From: Closterium sp. Naga37s-1
Taxonomy: Eukaryota; Streptophyta; Zygnematophyceae; Desmidiales; Closteriaceae
DNA length: 64,000 nucleotides
Assembly: GCA_947471745.1 (NCBI GenBank)
Contig: CANJKZ010000090.1
Span: 496,001 to 560,000, forward strand
Reading direction: 5' to 3'
Positions 1 through 39,290 of the stretch are shown piece by piece (position 1 is the first letter of the stretch; every line of letters starts with the position of its first letter). Below the pieces are notes generated by a model. That model saw only the letters and a list, made by a program, of their open reading frames with translations. It was not told the origin of the DNA and did not search any database. The position numbers and the translations under genes were made by a program.

Positions 1-986
1 CCGACTTGCATCCAATCTCACACATACAATTCAGCCCACTGTATGTACAAGTGCATCTCAACCGTCTGAATCATGTCACTAAGGGCTCTCTTGTCCTTTT
101 AGCTGACCAATCTTCAAACTTCCAAAACCCTCGTCACCACACCCATCACTGTACTTGCGGTCCGCCTGCATGGTTGGGTGCCTCCGCACGCCTTGTCCTC
201 ACTTCCTCGTCTGCTGTATACCCAGCTGGCTCCCCAATGCCTCATGTGAATGCGCTATATTGCCCGCCTCACTATTGCTAGTTTCCCAATCAGGCCCTAC
301 GTTATCAGGAATTTTTCCCTGAAATTCCTGATTTTCAGGGATTTTTTTGTACCTATCCTGATTTTCCAGTGTTCAGTTTTTTTAGGGGCTGATATTTCAG
401 CCTTTAGGTGCCAGATGACTCTGATCTTTCAGGTTTTTTTTCGAAAGGACACTGATCACTTTACGTTGTAACGAAACTGACCTTGAATGCGGTTCCTACA
501 CGTGCCGAGTGTAGGTGCCTCGAAGTACAGGGAATATCAGATTCCCGCACTGTCTCGAAAAAAATTCGTCTGGTACACACCGCCAGCACCACCTGGCGGC
601 GAGAACGAGACAAATTTCCCCAGAGTTTTACACCTGGTGGGCTGTTGAATTTGGCGCGCGTGGAACGATCGTTGCCCAGTTTAGCATCATTGCGTGGGTT
701 GACCAATCACAGGGTTGCAGCATAACAATGCTGGCAGTGTGCGGTGCGAGGGTATCTTGCACCTGTTGTCGTGTGGCACGTTTTGTCCAGGTCGTGCTGG
801 CAATGGCAACCACTGTTGCATCCATGCCGCCCAGCCGTGTACCCTGCCATCAGGCTTCATCCTTTCCCTCCATTCGCTTGGGGTTTCTTGCCGTTCCTGC
901 TTGGTGTAGGAAGAGACAGGCAGCCGTGTGGTTTTCCCACGCCGCTGCTCTATCTAGGTAGATGCAAGCTAGTACCGCTGCTAGCT
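1..986. other. No gene recognised
   Basis: Only short overlapping open frames occur here and none resembles a known protein. The stretch around 300-450 is T-rich. It may hold the promoter or leader of the ORF that starts at 987, but no motif supports that. Confidence 0.4.
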
Positions 987-1440
987 ATGGCGGACCCCCA
1001 GGACAACATGTTACCTACTGGCGACCTAGGCGATGATGCGCATCATCGTTCGGTAGACGACGTTTCCGCTGCAGTTACCGGGCTGGATCTCCTTTTTACC
1101 AGCTTCGCCCAAATCGATAACCATGGAAAGGCACCTCAGGCCGCGCCTCCCGAATTTTATCCATTCGAACCCGTAGATGAGGGGTTGTGTGCCTCCCCTA
1201 CAGCTCCAGTCTTAGAACAAGACAGCTCGTCGCCTGCTGTTGAGGAAATTGCGGCGGTACCTGTGGCTAAGAAAACCGCGAAGTACACCCAGTCTACGCT
1301 GCCATGGCGCAAGAAGGGAGCTCCCGCTGGAGCTACACCGCCGTCACCAGCCGACCAACAGTCGACGCCCGCGACCGCAGCCACGCAGGTGTCGCCATCA
1401 GTTCCTGGGCCATCTAAACAGGCAAGCCCTGACGCGATCT
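987..1440 (+). CDS. Unknown ORF, 3' part replaced by a retrotransposon fragment
   Basis: An open frame starts with MADPQDNMLPTGDLGDD at 987 and stays open to about 1440, giving roughly 151 residues. It is acidic at first, then Pro/Ala/Thr-rich, with a basic patch AKYTQSTLPWRKKG. At 1440-1442 the sequence passes directly into antisense copia integrase sequence, so the rest of the ORF is missing. The frame continues by chance to 1655. I do not recognise the protein. It could be the first exon of a host gene or the N-terminus of another transposon protein. The ATG was chosen because the acidic protein-like stretch begins there; an in-frame start further upstream at 744 is possible. Confidence 0.35.
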
Positions 1441-2849
1441 ACCGTGGTGTAACGCGTGTAATCGTCAACTACCAGCAGGAAGTAGCGCTCTCCTCCCTGT
1501 CCACGGACGCGGGCTGGGCCCCACACGTCCATGTGAAGGGTCTGCAGAGGGGCCTCCGTCGGGGGAAACTCAGAGGAGTGAGGGGTGGCACGCTGCCGTC
1601 CCTCGACACAGGGAAGGCAGGGAGGGGCAGGGGACTGTGGCAGGGGAGGCAGTGACCTGGGGAGACCAGAGACAAGGTAACGGGAGTGCATTCCACAAAG
1701 GCGCTGCATCGAAGGGTGCCCAAGGCGGTGGTGCCAGAGGACCGTCCGGTGCGACAGGGAGCGACACGACCAGGGGGCGGACAACTGACCTGACGCAGAC
1801 GCAGACGCTGCTACCTGAGGGGACTCAGTGGTCAGTGTGTACAAGTCCGACCCCGGCTGCCGAGTGAAGGTAGCCAGGTGACGACCCGTCTGGGCACACG
1901 TGCAGTGTGTCACACGCTCGTAGGCAGGGGTGAACTGGTGAACACCCGCATCCTGGAGCGCGGACCCCGCCACCAAGTTCGTAGAGAACGAGGGGAGGTA
2001 GAGGCCCGACAAGGTGCCGGACGGGACAGCAGGACAAGGGAGGGCAGTGGTGGAGGTCGCAAGGACCGGACCCCCGGAGGGGTCAGCCAGGGAGACAGCA
2101 ACCGGCCTAGGGAGCTGCTCGAGGGCAGTGCGGTCGCGAAAGAAACAGCGAGAAGCACCGGTGTCCAGTGTGAAGGTGTGCAGTGCCTCAGTAGACGCAG
2201 TACCTGAGGGCGCAGACTCACAAGCACCTGAAGCAGCAGACACACCTACACCTAGAGCAGCAGCCTCACCAGGACATGGGGCAGTAGACGCACTAGCACC
2301 TAGAGCGGCAGCCTCACTGGTCGCAATGCCTGGGTCTGGTGGCACACACAAGTAACAGTCACCCTCAACACTAATGGTCAATGCATACATGGCTCCAAGG
2401 ATAACATCAAAGTCAAGTGCAAAGACATCAATGTTCTTTTTAAGCAGATCAGCCCAGCGGGGCAGCTCAGAGGCCTCAGGGAACTGTGCACGCCAGGCGT
2501 CGTCGAGACGGAAGAAGCAGCGCTGTGGCGTGTGGAACCTCCCATACGTCTGACCAGCGCGGTCACCTGTGCGGATGACATACGTGCAGGTACCCCCGCC
2601 CCCAGACCCCCCATGCTGAGAGTACCACTCACGAAGCTGCTGGGACGACGGGGTCTCTCCAAGACGCTGCTGCTGGCGCTGGACTCCACCCGCACCTCCA
2701 CGCTGCGCCGGTCCACCCCGACCACCACCCGAGCCGCCGCCCCCACGCCCACTGCCTCCACCACCACCACCTCCACCCCGGCCCCCTCCACCACCATGGG
2801 GAGTGAGGCGGATCCTACCGTAAGGAGTGTGTGTGCAGGGTCGAGACAA
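1441..2849 (-). pseudogene. Ty1/copia retrotransposon gag-pol fragment
   Basis: The minus frame reads a Gly-rich gag tail, then the aspartic protease motif FTLDTGASRCFF near 2140-2190, then the GAG-pre-integrase motif WHHRLGHPS near 1700, a CLPC zinc-type segment, and the start of the integrase core (TLHMDVWGP, then VVDDYTRYTTV). It stops at about 1441, where the integrase is cut off and non-copia sequence begins. Reverse transcriptase, RNase H and LTRs are not seen. The domain order gag-PR-INT is that of Ty1/copia. It is a truncated copy and cannot transpose by itself. The gag side continues in broken frames toward 3060. Confidence 0.85.
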
Positions 2850-3448
<599 letters not shown>

Positions 3449-3782
3449 GGCAGCCACCAACTCTACCTCCTTGACTTCTGGTTCCGCCCCATGGTGAGTT
3501 CTGGTTTATCCTCCCTGTAAGCGTGGGTTAGGGGATCCACCACTCAACACAACAGACAAGGGCAGCCACCAGCTTGATCCCTTTGACATCCGGTTCGGCC
3601 TAGTAATGAGTGCTGGTTTATCCTCTCTTTGAGCGTGGCTTAGAATATCCACACGCAACACAATAGTCAAAGGCAGCCACCAGATCGACCTCCTTGACTT
3701 CTGGTTCAGCCCCGTAGTGAGTCCGTGTGGGGGTGTGATGGGTGGGTGTACAAGTGTGGTGAGAGAGAAAGACTTGCGGAGA
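3449..3782. repeat. Three tandem copies of a ~112-bp repeat
   Basis: Units begin with GGCAGCCACC at 3449, 3561 and 3672. Each continues through a segment on TTGACTTCTGGTTC or a close variant and then GAGTGCTGGTTTATCC or a variant. The third copy is incomplete. It may be derived from the untranslated part of the adjacent copia element, but this cannot be shown here. Confidence 0.85.
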
Positions 3783-5279
3783 GCGAGAAGGACCTGTGAT
3801 GAGCGAGAATGTACTCATGGTGATTGAGTAGGGGCGCAAATTGTGTGAGTGTGGACCCGTGGCGAGCATCAATTCTTTCTCATATTCCAACATACTCTTT
3901 GGGCCTGCTTTATACATAAACTACAAGCACCCATTACCGTACATGAGCACTCGGTACATGAGCGCCCGCTACATGAGCGCCCGCGACATACATAGATTAC
4001 ACCAAATACATTCATGCTCTTGTGAAGCACCACGTCTTACATGGATGCCTTTTTCCGATCCTCCCTCTTCTTCTGGTTCATGGGCAGGTGGGCTACCTCT
4101 AGTTGGTCCAGGAATCTTTCAAGCAAGTACCCATCTCTTGATAGAGTCGCAACCCATTTCCGATTCGCCAATGGAGTCGTCGGCACGGGCAGCTGGAACT
4201 TTGCGACAGGCAAGTCCAGACGTCGTAAGTATGGCGAGATCACGGGCAGCTCGGGCATAATAGAGTTTCAGTTTTTCCTCTCCACTAAGGTGGAGATGTG
4301 GAACGATATGGCACTATCAGTAGGATGACCCGAGCCCATAGCACGTGCAACAGACATTGCTGGCGATAGTAGTGTTGGCAATTAAAGGTCAGAGGGAGTG
4401 ATCAAGTGTGGGAGAGAGTGCGGTTCGGACGAGATTTATTCTGGATAAGATTGTGAACAGCGAAAGATGATATTGATTTGTGAATGTAGCTTAATATGCA
4501 ATCGGTTATTTTAGGGGAAACGGAAGGGTTCTGACCACGTGATTGTTCATTCTTTTGCCTCCCATAATTGGTTCAACCAAACTTTGATGCCGTGATGTCC
4601 TCAAATGTCTTACTAGGCCAATGTATCGTTCATGCCATTCCTATATTTGGAGTGCAGGGTACTGGACGGATGATGTTTTCTGGCACCTCGTGCGCATGGA
4701 ACCCGTTAGATCAAACCAAATGCCATATTATGCATTGAAGATGCGTTCTATGTTATAGCCACCGAAACATGTCCTCCTTGCACCGAATTCGAAAGAGATT
4801 ATTGCATGGGGATATGCCGAAAAACATGATTGATTCTATGAAGACTAGAAGCTTTGCTATGACCAAGTTGAGTTCAGGAAAAAATAATAATTCATGAGAG
4901 TTTCAAGTCACATCAAGCAAGATACAATTTATGAGAGAGATGTTTTGCAACACGGCCTATACTGGTAATTGGGAAGGTGGGCTAAAGAACCTGTCTTAAA
5001 TCAAACCCTTGTTTACAAATGTTATTGTTGAAGTGTACGTAGTTGCGATCATCGTGGGAAGAGATAAGGGAAAATATGTCACTCGTAATCAACAAGGGTC
5101 TCGATAATATGTTTGGTAAAAAAACAACGGGTACGGTTACTGCAAATGATGTTTTCACGTATTTGATAAAACGTTTCACGGAATCAGTTACAATCAACTG
5201 GGAAAAAATAACGCGAATGGTCACAGATGAAACTCCCGCCCAAAAAAGATAATACCCAAAACGAACCTTGATGCATTTT
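3783..5279. other. Intergenic, no gene seen
   Basis: This stretch has ordinary composition, becoming AT-rich after about 4400. At 3941-3990 a short motif around TACATGAGC is repeated three times. Short open frames (such as 4041-4328 and 5043-5252) resemble nothing I know. Confidence 0.4.
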
Positions 5280-5331
5280 CGGATGAATCAACCCTAAACA
5301 CAACTCACCAGGTGTTTAGGGTTGATCCGTT
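5280..5331. repeat. Hairpin with TTTAGGG-containing arms
   Basis: The arms ATCAACCCTAAACAC and GTGTTTAGGGTTGAT are separated by about 10 nt, with CGGAT/ATCCG extending them. A relative of this hairpin lies at 7056-7116. Confidence 0.8.
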
Positions 5332-6106
5332 CTCAAACCGCATCCGATTCTGATTGGGTTTTAGTTTTTTTAGAAGTTAGCTGATTGGTTGGTCGCGAGC
5401 GGGAATTTTGTAGAGGTTCAAGAAATTTTGGCGGGAGTTAGATGTGTGACCATTCGCGTGATTTTTTACCTGTTGTTAGTGACTGAATCCGTGACCCCAC
5501 TTACCAAACCCGCGTACGCGTTACTTTTTTACCATCCACGTTATAGAGTCCCATGTTGGTAACTTGTGACATAATTTCCCAAGGGATAATGTCAATCATC
5601 GCGGGTACAGTAGGTTTCCGAGGCAGTTGTCTTGTCTATCGCTGTCGCTTCTCGTACATCCCCATGGTGCGCTGTCTGATTGAACGGTTCGGCTCGTCTC
5701 TAGCCTCTCAATCAACTGCAGGCCAACTCCAAGGCGTTCATTGTCTTGTAGTGTCCCTTGGCCTGGACCAAAGCGCAATCGGATTTGGACTCAAGACTGT
5801 GGGTTACAGTATCGTTTCTGGCGCACAGGTCGCCAGCGGGCATCACAACACTGTACAGTTTTTCTGTGTGTCATGCATGCGTTACACCAAGCCCCACCTG
5901 GTACAGTCTCGGTTACCCTTCCAAACCAAGGCGCTGATGGAGCAATCAACCTAACCTCCTGTTTAGTCCACACCACAGGCCACCTTGTAAAGCATCAGTG
6001 GTGTGAGATCATATAAGAGGCCGAATCGTACCTGTTGTTTCGGAGAGGGGAAACCAAATAGTAGACTCAACGGAATGTGAGAATCTCTGTACAGGAAATT
6101 GTATCG
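5332..6106. other. Intergenic, no gene recognised
   Basis: A 133-codon frame at 5553-5954 has no recognisable domain and no support from context, so I do not call it a gene. Confidence 0.35.
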
Positions 6107-6283
6107 GCAGTCACAATTAAGCCCGGTTTATCACGTTTGGTCACAGGGGTATTACAAACAGTCACAGTACAGTAATTTTTTATCGCGGGTGATCACAGTG
6201 CTATCTTGGATGGTCACACCTCGCCCCGAAAAGCTATCACGTTTGGTCACTCGTTGAAACGGTCGATAGAAAGTTGAGGGGAC

Positions 6284-6828
6284 GTTCCCACAGTTTCCCG
6301 ACACTGAAGTCTGCCCACGCGGCTCGCAATGTTGCCAATTTCGTAAAATTGGGCAACATGCGGTTCGAAGTTTTCCCACCAGGATTCCCATCAAAATCGG
6401 TCGTGCAAGTTTTCATCCACGACCGTGTACGATCACATCTGACGGCCCACGACGCCATCCGAAATGAACCACGACCCAATCCACGTTTATGTGCTATTGC
6501 GCGAAGTTCAGCTGCCCGTATTCCCAAGTCAACGCCATTCCCTAGCAGCGAAAATTTCCAAGTCAATGCCATTCCCAATTTTCGGGCACCATTTTACGCG
6601 GTAGTCAGAAATCCCAGCAGAGTCGTTGAGTCCAACCGATTTTCAGACGTGGAGTTCTATTGGCTGCGAGTATATTTTTGAGAGGGAAATCTGTCAAAAT
6701 GTCGCAATCTGGTCGTAATGGCTCGCAAAGACGCGGTGTCCAGAGTGGGGCAGTACCCCACTCTGACCACCATCCCGTCAATTCATGAGCTTGGTGGGCA
6801 AAATTCAGTGTCGGGAAACTGTGGGAAC
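6284..6828. repeat. Nested inverted repeat inside the TIR element
   Basis: Perfect 25-bp arms at 6284-6308 and 6804-6828 (core CACAGTTTCCCGACACTGAA) enclose about 495 bp. The arms extend imperfectly into TGCCCA/TGGGCA. It is probably a second non-autonomous element inserted in the first. Confidence 0.75.
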
Positions 6829-7055
6829 GCCATCTGAAACTACTAAAGTCACTGTAGGGATTCAAGGAAAGTTTTATCGCGCGCGCCGCTTTGTCCGTAG
6901 TATTACGAAATAGTTTTGCGACAACTCTCGGTAACTTGTAAAAAACATCTGCAAATTCTTGTTACTAAGAATATCACTTTTATACGGGTAAACTCGAAGG
7001 ATATTACTGTTTCCAAGACAAAAAATATACTAAAACCCATTCGGATGGGATTTAA

Positions 7056-7116
7056 TTCGGGATGCATCAACCCTAAATACCTTGTCGCATGGTGTTTAGG
7101 GTTGATGCCTCCCGAA
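7056..7116. repeat. Hairpin with TTTAGGG-containing arms
   Basis: Arms of 26 nt with two mismatches (7056-7081, 7091-7116), containing GCATCAACCCTAAA and its complement, form a strong stem. It is related to the hairpin at 5280. Confidence 0.85.
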
Positions 7117-7405
7117 GAACGTGCAATCATTTAGGGGTTTATTTTTTCTTCATCCCCCTAAATGTCAGGCTAAAATCATGCGCGAGGTAACAAGCAATAA
7201 AAAACGGAATTCCCCAAAATCTCTACAGTTTCTTTTGTGGTTTAAAAATAATTAATATCGTTTCATCGAGTGACCAAATGTGATAGCTTTTAGAGGCGAG
7301 GTGTGACCATCCGTGATAGCACTGTGATCACCCGCGATAGGAATCTACTGTACTGTGACTGTTTGTGATAGCCAAACGCGATAAGACGGCTCTAATTGTG
7401 ACTGC

Positions 7406-7726
7406 TCGTCTAATTTCCCTTGAAGTTTTCCTTCACTTCAAGGTGACCTAGACTCCTAGAAGGACATTTTCGTTGAGACCAATTTCGTCAACACCTGCCA
7501 GTCATCCAAACCTTGGTTTCGCCAAATGTGTCTGCTTGACAGTTCATTGCCTCCATGTTTACTATTCTAGAATGCTCATCTGTTAGAGGTGAGCCGCGTC
7601 TGCATGTAGTGTGTCTGCTTACTCCATCATCATGGATTGCACGGGAGTAACATCTTGCGTGGGAAAGCATCGGAACGGGTTCTGAGACGGTTCAAGAATC
7701 ATTTTCGAGACATCTAAAAAATCATC
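7406..7726 (+). promoter_or_regulatory. 5' flank / leader of HK1
   Basis: This is the region between the TIR element and the HK1 start codon. It shares short stretches (ATTTCGTCA, then a CTTGGTTTCGCC-like segment) with the flanks directly upstream of HK2 and HK3. No TATA box is obvious. It contains the short upstream ORF at 7632. Confidence 0.4.
7632..7685 (+). CDS. Upstream ORF, partial duplicate of the HK1 N-terminus
   Basis: ATG at 7632 opens MDCTGVTSCVGKHRNGF followed by TGA at 7683. The same sequence, with few changes, starts the real exon 1 at 7727 (MDCTGVTACVGRHRSGF). The leader therefore carries a 95-bp tandem duplication of the start region whose upstream copy is closed by a stop. 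If the transcript begins upstream of 7632 it would act as a short upstream ORF. Transcript evidence is absent. Confidence 0.6.
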   Translation: MDCTGVTSCVGKHRNGF

Positions 7727-35610
<27,884 letters not shown>

Positions 35611-36082
35611 ACCCATGCGCGCGAGTAGATGCATGGCTGGGGCCCACCTCATCAAACCCTTCAAAAAGGCGCGACTCTCCAACGCCGTCTGGCACTGCCT
35701 CGCAAACACACACGTTCGTATCATCAGACACCCTAATACACACTAATCCGTGCCAATGCATGATCATGCACATTACGAATTCGGTATCCATACAGGCATT
35801 TCCATTGGTCCAACGACCATACAGTTGTTTGGATGTGCTGAAGCTTGGGCCAAGAGCTCAATGTTTATAAATTATGGATTTTTATAGTAGTCAAATACTA
35901 CATCTAGTAGTAGAAAGTGTGGCTCCATACATACAGTTCATTGTGCCTTCTATTCTTCTAGAAGGCAGATGAGACAAAGCATTCTCTGATCTGATCCGAA
36001 TCATCCGATTGTGCAAGGTGCGCATGCGAGGCCTGCCTGAGTTTTCGCTTGCCTGCCTGGGCTATGATGGAGCTGTACAGCT
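35611..36082 (+). other. HK1 3' flank with duplicated terminal-exon end
   Basis: At 35655-35707 a second copy of the last coding stretch occurs (ATCAAACCCTTCAAAAAGGC, then GACTCTCCAACGCCGTCTGG), downstream of the real stop at 35608-35610. From about 35870 to 36060 the sequence resembles the HK2 3' flank (59290-59460). No polyadenylation signal can be fixed. Confidence 0.6.
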
Positions 36083-36175
36083 AATGCCCGTTAGAGCCCC
36101 TCCCGGTTGCCTTGTGAAGGGGGTCTGTAAGCTAAACCTGCATTTCGCGTGGGGTTCGTACGTTTCGTCAGGCTT
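36083..36175 (+). mobile_element. MITE-1 fragment (left end)
   Basis: It begins ATGCCCGTTAGAGCCCCTCC and continues CGGTTGCCTTGTGAAGGGGG, matching the left end of the full copy at 37983. The right end is absent. Confidence 0.7.
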
Positions 36176-37541
36176 TATGCGTGCTTCAAAACTGAACATG
36201 GTAACCACCCGATTTGTCCGATTCGCTACAGTAATGGTTGGCCCTACTTGTCCCTTGTGTGAGTTACAGGTTACTCAACGAATGCTACAAGAATGAAACA
36301 AGCAGCTTCATCAAATGTTCCTCGTAGTACAGAACAACCAAAACACAAAACACATCCAATCAGCATCTCCCACGCCCGGAAGAACGTTGTTAGGGGAAAC
36401 GAGGAATCGTGACAAGGGAATGTAGCGGCGACTGTCAAAATCTCGCCATAAATTTGCACCAACACGTAGTCGGTTGGCGTCGCTGGACAGAACGGTATAC
36501 GGGGAAGGAAGAGCGAGGAACTGCCGACGAATGAGACTGTTAAGTCGACTCGCGCGAAATCAGCCAAAAGTCCGACTGCTCGGATAACATGAGGACCGTT
36601 CACCCGCATTGATCGCGTCGAACGGGACGCTGGTTGAGGAGGAAGACCAATCAGTCGGACGATCACTTTGTGATTAACGCTACTAGCGCCGATGCTGCCG
36701 GGTCGAACCAAGCTGACGAGAAGAGCGAGATGACGAAAGGGTCACTGGGGGAACGGGTGCAGAGGAATTCAGGCCATGGCACAAGCATGTATCGGCACGT
36801 CGCCCGTGTCTGGGGGTAGGCTGTAGGTAACACCGAGGGAACTTGTGGGTCACCCCGTGAGGGTGACTCTGGGGTCTCCCGCATTTTCAAAGTGATTCTT
36901 GCACATGGAATTTTGGGATGAAACGAAGACTAGCTTACGCAAAGGAGCGTGAAAACGAACATAGAGCAACATGCAACGGACGGCGTCAACTAAAGCAAAA
37001 GGATTATGAAACGACGAAATAGTGTCGTACCGCTTGAATCGCAGGAGAAGCTTCGCTACCAAGATGAATTAAACGTGGCAGACAACATGTAAAAAGAATA
37101 TCTTAAAAAGTACTTTGCTTACCTCGTCTTCGTGGTGTCGGTCAGATGCTGAAGCTGCTCCATTGAATGCATGGTCATCGTGACTGTTGTGCGCTGCCGG
37201 TATTTCCGTTAGCATAGAATCCAGCCATCCCTCATTAGTAGCTTCTAGCGAATGTGATGGAGCCATTTCAGGTTTCCATACTGGCAAAAAAAAATTGCGA
37301 GTTGAGCTAGAATGGGGATACGCAGGCGAGGGTTGTCTACGTGATGCGCGCATATAGCGCGCTTATTACGACGATAGTAATGGGGCATTGTGAGAGGCGG
37401 GGGTGTGTGAGAACGATGCATTTGTGACTTCGTTGGTCTGATTTTAACTTAGGATGGCGGGCGTGCTGGGGCACTGGTGGGGCCTGTTCTGTGTCGTCGT
37501 CCCATTCGTGTGGCCGTGGTTCGTTCCATGCACCTAGCTTG
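36176..37541. other. Intergenic, no gene recognised
   Basis: No convincing coding frame, RNA gene or transposon end is seen. Short frames have no recognisable domains. Confidence 0.4.
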
Positions 37542-37583
37542 GACCTCCGATCGAGTGGTTTGGTAACCACACGATCGGAGGTC
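37542..37583. repeat. Near-perfect 19-bp stem hairpin
   Basis: Arms GACCTCCGATCGAGTGGTT and AACCACACGATCGGAGGTC differ by one base and are separated by TGGT. It could be a foldback remnant or a structured RNA element; nothing around it decides. Confidence 0.9.
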
Positions 37584-37854
37584 TGACGTGGGGTCGGCGA
37601 ACAACGCCTGGCTGATAATGCGCATGTACCCCACAAGTGCAGACTACACGTGGCAGTGTGAATCTGCCCAAATGTCTGTTACACGCACGATGAACCTCGC
37701 TTAGGTGGCGGGGCAGTCGGGCGAATGCGTTCACGAAACCACACACGTTTCGTCCTTACATTTCGCCTGCCTGACTTGTGGCCTAAAAACAAGGCGAACC
37801 AGGGTCAGCCTGCCTTGTTCGGGACTGCACGTGCGTTGGTGGCCGCAGCGCGTG

Positions 37855-37970
37855 TACTGTAGCCAGCCATCCAGGTGCTTGTACTGTGGGAGCAGCAAGC
37901 AGGGGTTTCGACCTCGGGTGCAGCGTTTCCATCCGGTGCATGGCAAATTCGCGTGCACTGGTCGGGCATC
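37855..37970 (+). mobile_element. MITE-1 fragment (right end)
   Basis: The GACCTCGGGTGCAGCGTTTC and ATCCGGTGCATGGCAAATTC segments and the terminal GGGCATC match the right end of the adjacent full copy. It lies directly upstream of that copy in the same orientation. Confidence 0.8.
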
Positions 37971-37982
37971 AGCTGTACACAT

Positions 37983-38290
37983 GATGCCTGATTGAGCCCC
38001 TCCCGGTTGCCTTGTGAAGGGGGCGTATAAGCTGTATCGCGCTTTTCACATAAGTTTTGTCAATTCGCAGCTAGCTAAAAAGGATTCGCAGGTGCTTATA
38101 AAAGGATCTGTAACCTTATCCGTTGACATTTTGACTTCAGTCTCTTCAGTTTGACTTCGATCTGTTCGTTACAATTGGTTCATAATTACGCGACGCGCTT
38201 GTACCGTGGGTGCAACAGGCTGGGGAAAAAACCTCGGGTGCAGCGTTTCCATCCGGTGCAGAGCAAATTCGCGTGCATGGGGTGGGCATC
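37983..38290 (+). mobile_element. MITE-1, full copy
   Basis: The element runs from GATGCCTGATTGAGCCCC to GGGTGGGCATC, with short terminal inverted repeats GATGCC/GGCATC and no ORF. Related copies are at 46589 and 60519 in the opposite orientation. Confidence 0.8.
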
Positions 38291-39290
38291 ATCTGTATGT
38301 GTCTCTGTGGTGTGCTGTCACGGTAGCAGGGTGCACATCCGGAATTTCGTCGACATTCCGGATGATTTCGTCAGAGACCCGGATTTTGAGGGGGACAAAC
38401 TCAATCACATCCGGACACTTGGTATTCCTCAGAGACATCCGGGTGCCTGAATTACAAAAACTGAGTCAACGCTTGGTTTGGTAGGTCTGGGGTTCGGGCA
38501 AAATGAGGTGCGGAGGAATTGCGAAAGGTGGCAGGTTAGCGAAACATGATGCAACTCTCCCATGAGGCAAACAGTTCGCACGCAACCCGCTAGCCAACCT
38601 CCAAGAGCTAGAGCAGAGCAAGAAAATTGGCGTGACAGAACAAGCTAACTCATTCACTCGCTTTTAGAATACCACCATCACACACCTGCTAGGGATTTTT
38701 TGTGAACACAATTCACACAACCAGAATTAGTAGGTGCAGCGCGTATACGCAACGGAAGGGAAACGCAGGCGCCAGATGCGAGTGTGAAGCACGGAGAAAA
38801 TGGTCGTGAGGAGATGAGAAATTAGCGCTTTGCCGACCTCCGCCCACCTCCCTCGCCCCGCCCGTCGCCCTCGCCGCCTCCCCGCCCGTCGCCCTCGTTC
38901 CTCCGCCCGCCCTCGCTTCTCCCATCCCGTCGACCTCGCTTCCCTCGCCCGTCGACCTCACTTCCCTCGCCCGTCGCTCTCGCTTTCCCCGCCTACCACC
39001 CTCGCCTCGCCCGTCGCCCTCGCCGCCTCCCCGCTCGTCGCCTTCGGTTCCTCCGCCCGTCGCCCTCGCTTCCCCCGCCCGTCGCCCTCGCTTCCCCTCT
39101 TCATCGCTCGCCCGGTCGACCTTTCCTCTCCCACCTGTCGCTGCGTCGACGTCGTTCTCATTCCCGCCGCCGACTCTTCATCGATCTTCCATCTTATTCG
39201 CCCTCTCTTCCTCTCCCCGTCGCCCATGCCCATTCCCCTCTCTCGCATCGACGTCCTGGTTCTCCACCCCGCCCTAGTTTCCCCCCCTGA
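38291..39290. other. Intergenic; C-rich from 38830
   Basis: 38291-38830 has no recognisable feature. 38830-39290 is a degenerate CGTCGCCCTCGCTTCCC-type repeat. Its open frames are compositional. Confidence 0.5.

Larger units (their letters stand above)
6107..7405. mobile_element. 1.3 kb TIR element with long inverted repeats, TCG duplication
   Basis: The ends GCAGTCACAATTA (6107) and TAATTGTGACTGC (ending 7405) are perfect inverted repeats. They belong to imperfect arms of about 140 bp (6107-6250 and 7268-7405) built from recurring GTGAC/GATAGC motifs. The trinucleotide TCG lies directly outside both ends (6104-6106, 7406-7408) and fits a 3-bp target duplication. No transposase is present. 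Inside are a nested inverted repeat and a telomere-motif hairpin. A 3-bp duplication suggests a PIF/Harbinger-type or similar DDE transposon, but the family is not certain. Confidence 0.75.

Noticed and set aside
5553..6016. 133-codon frame as a gene
   Set aside because: No recognisable domain, no homology to neighbours, and competing frames on both strands of similar length.
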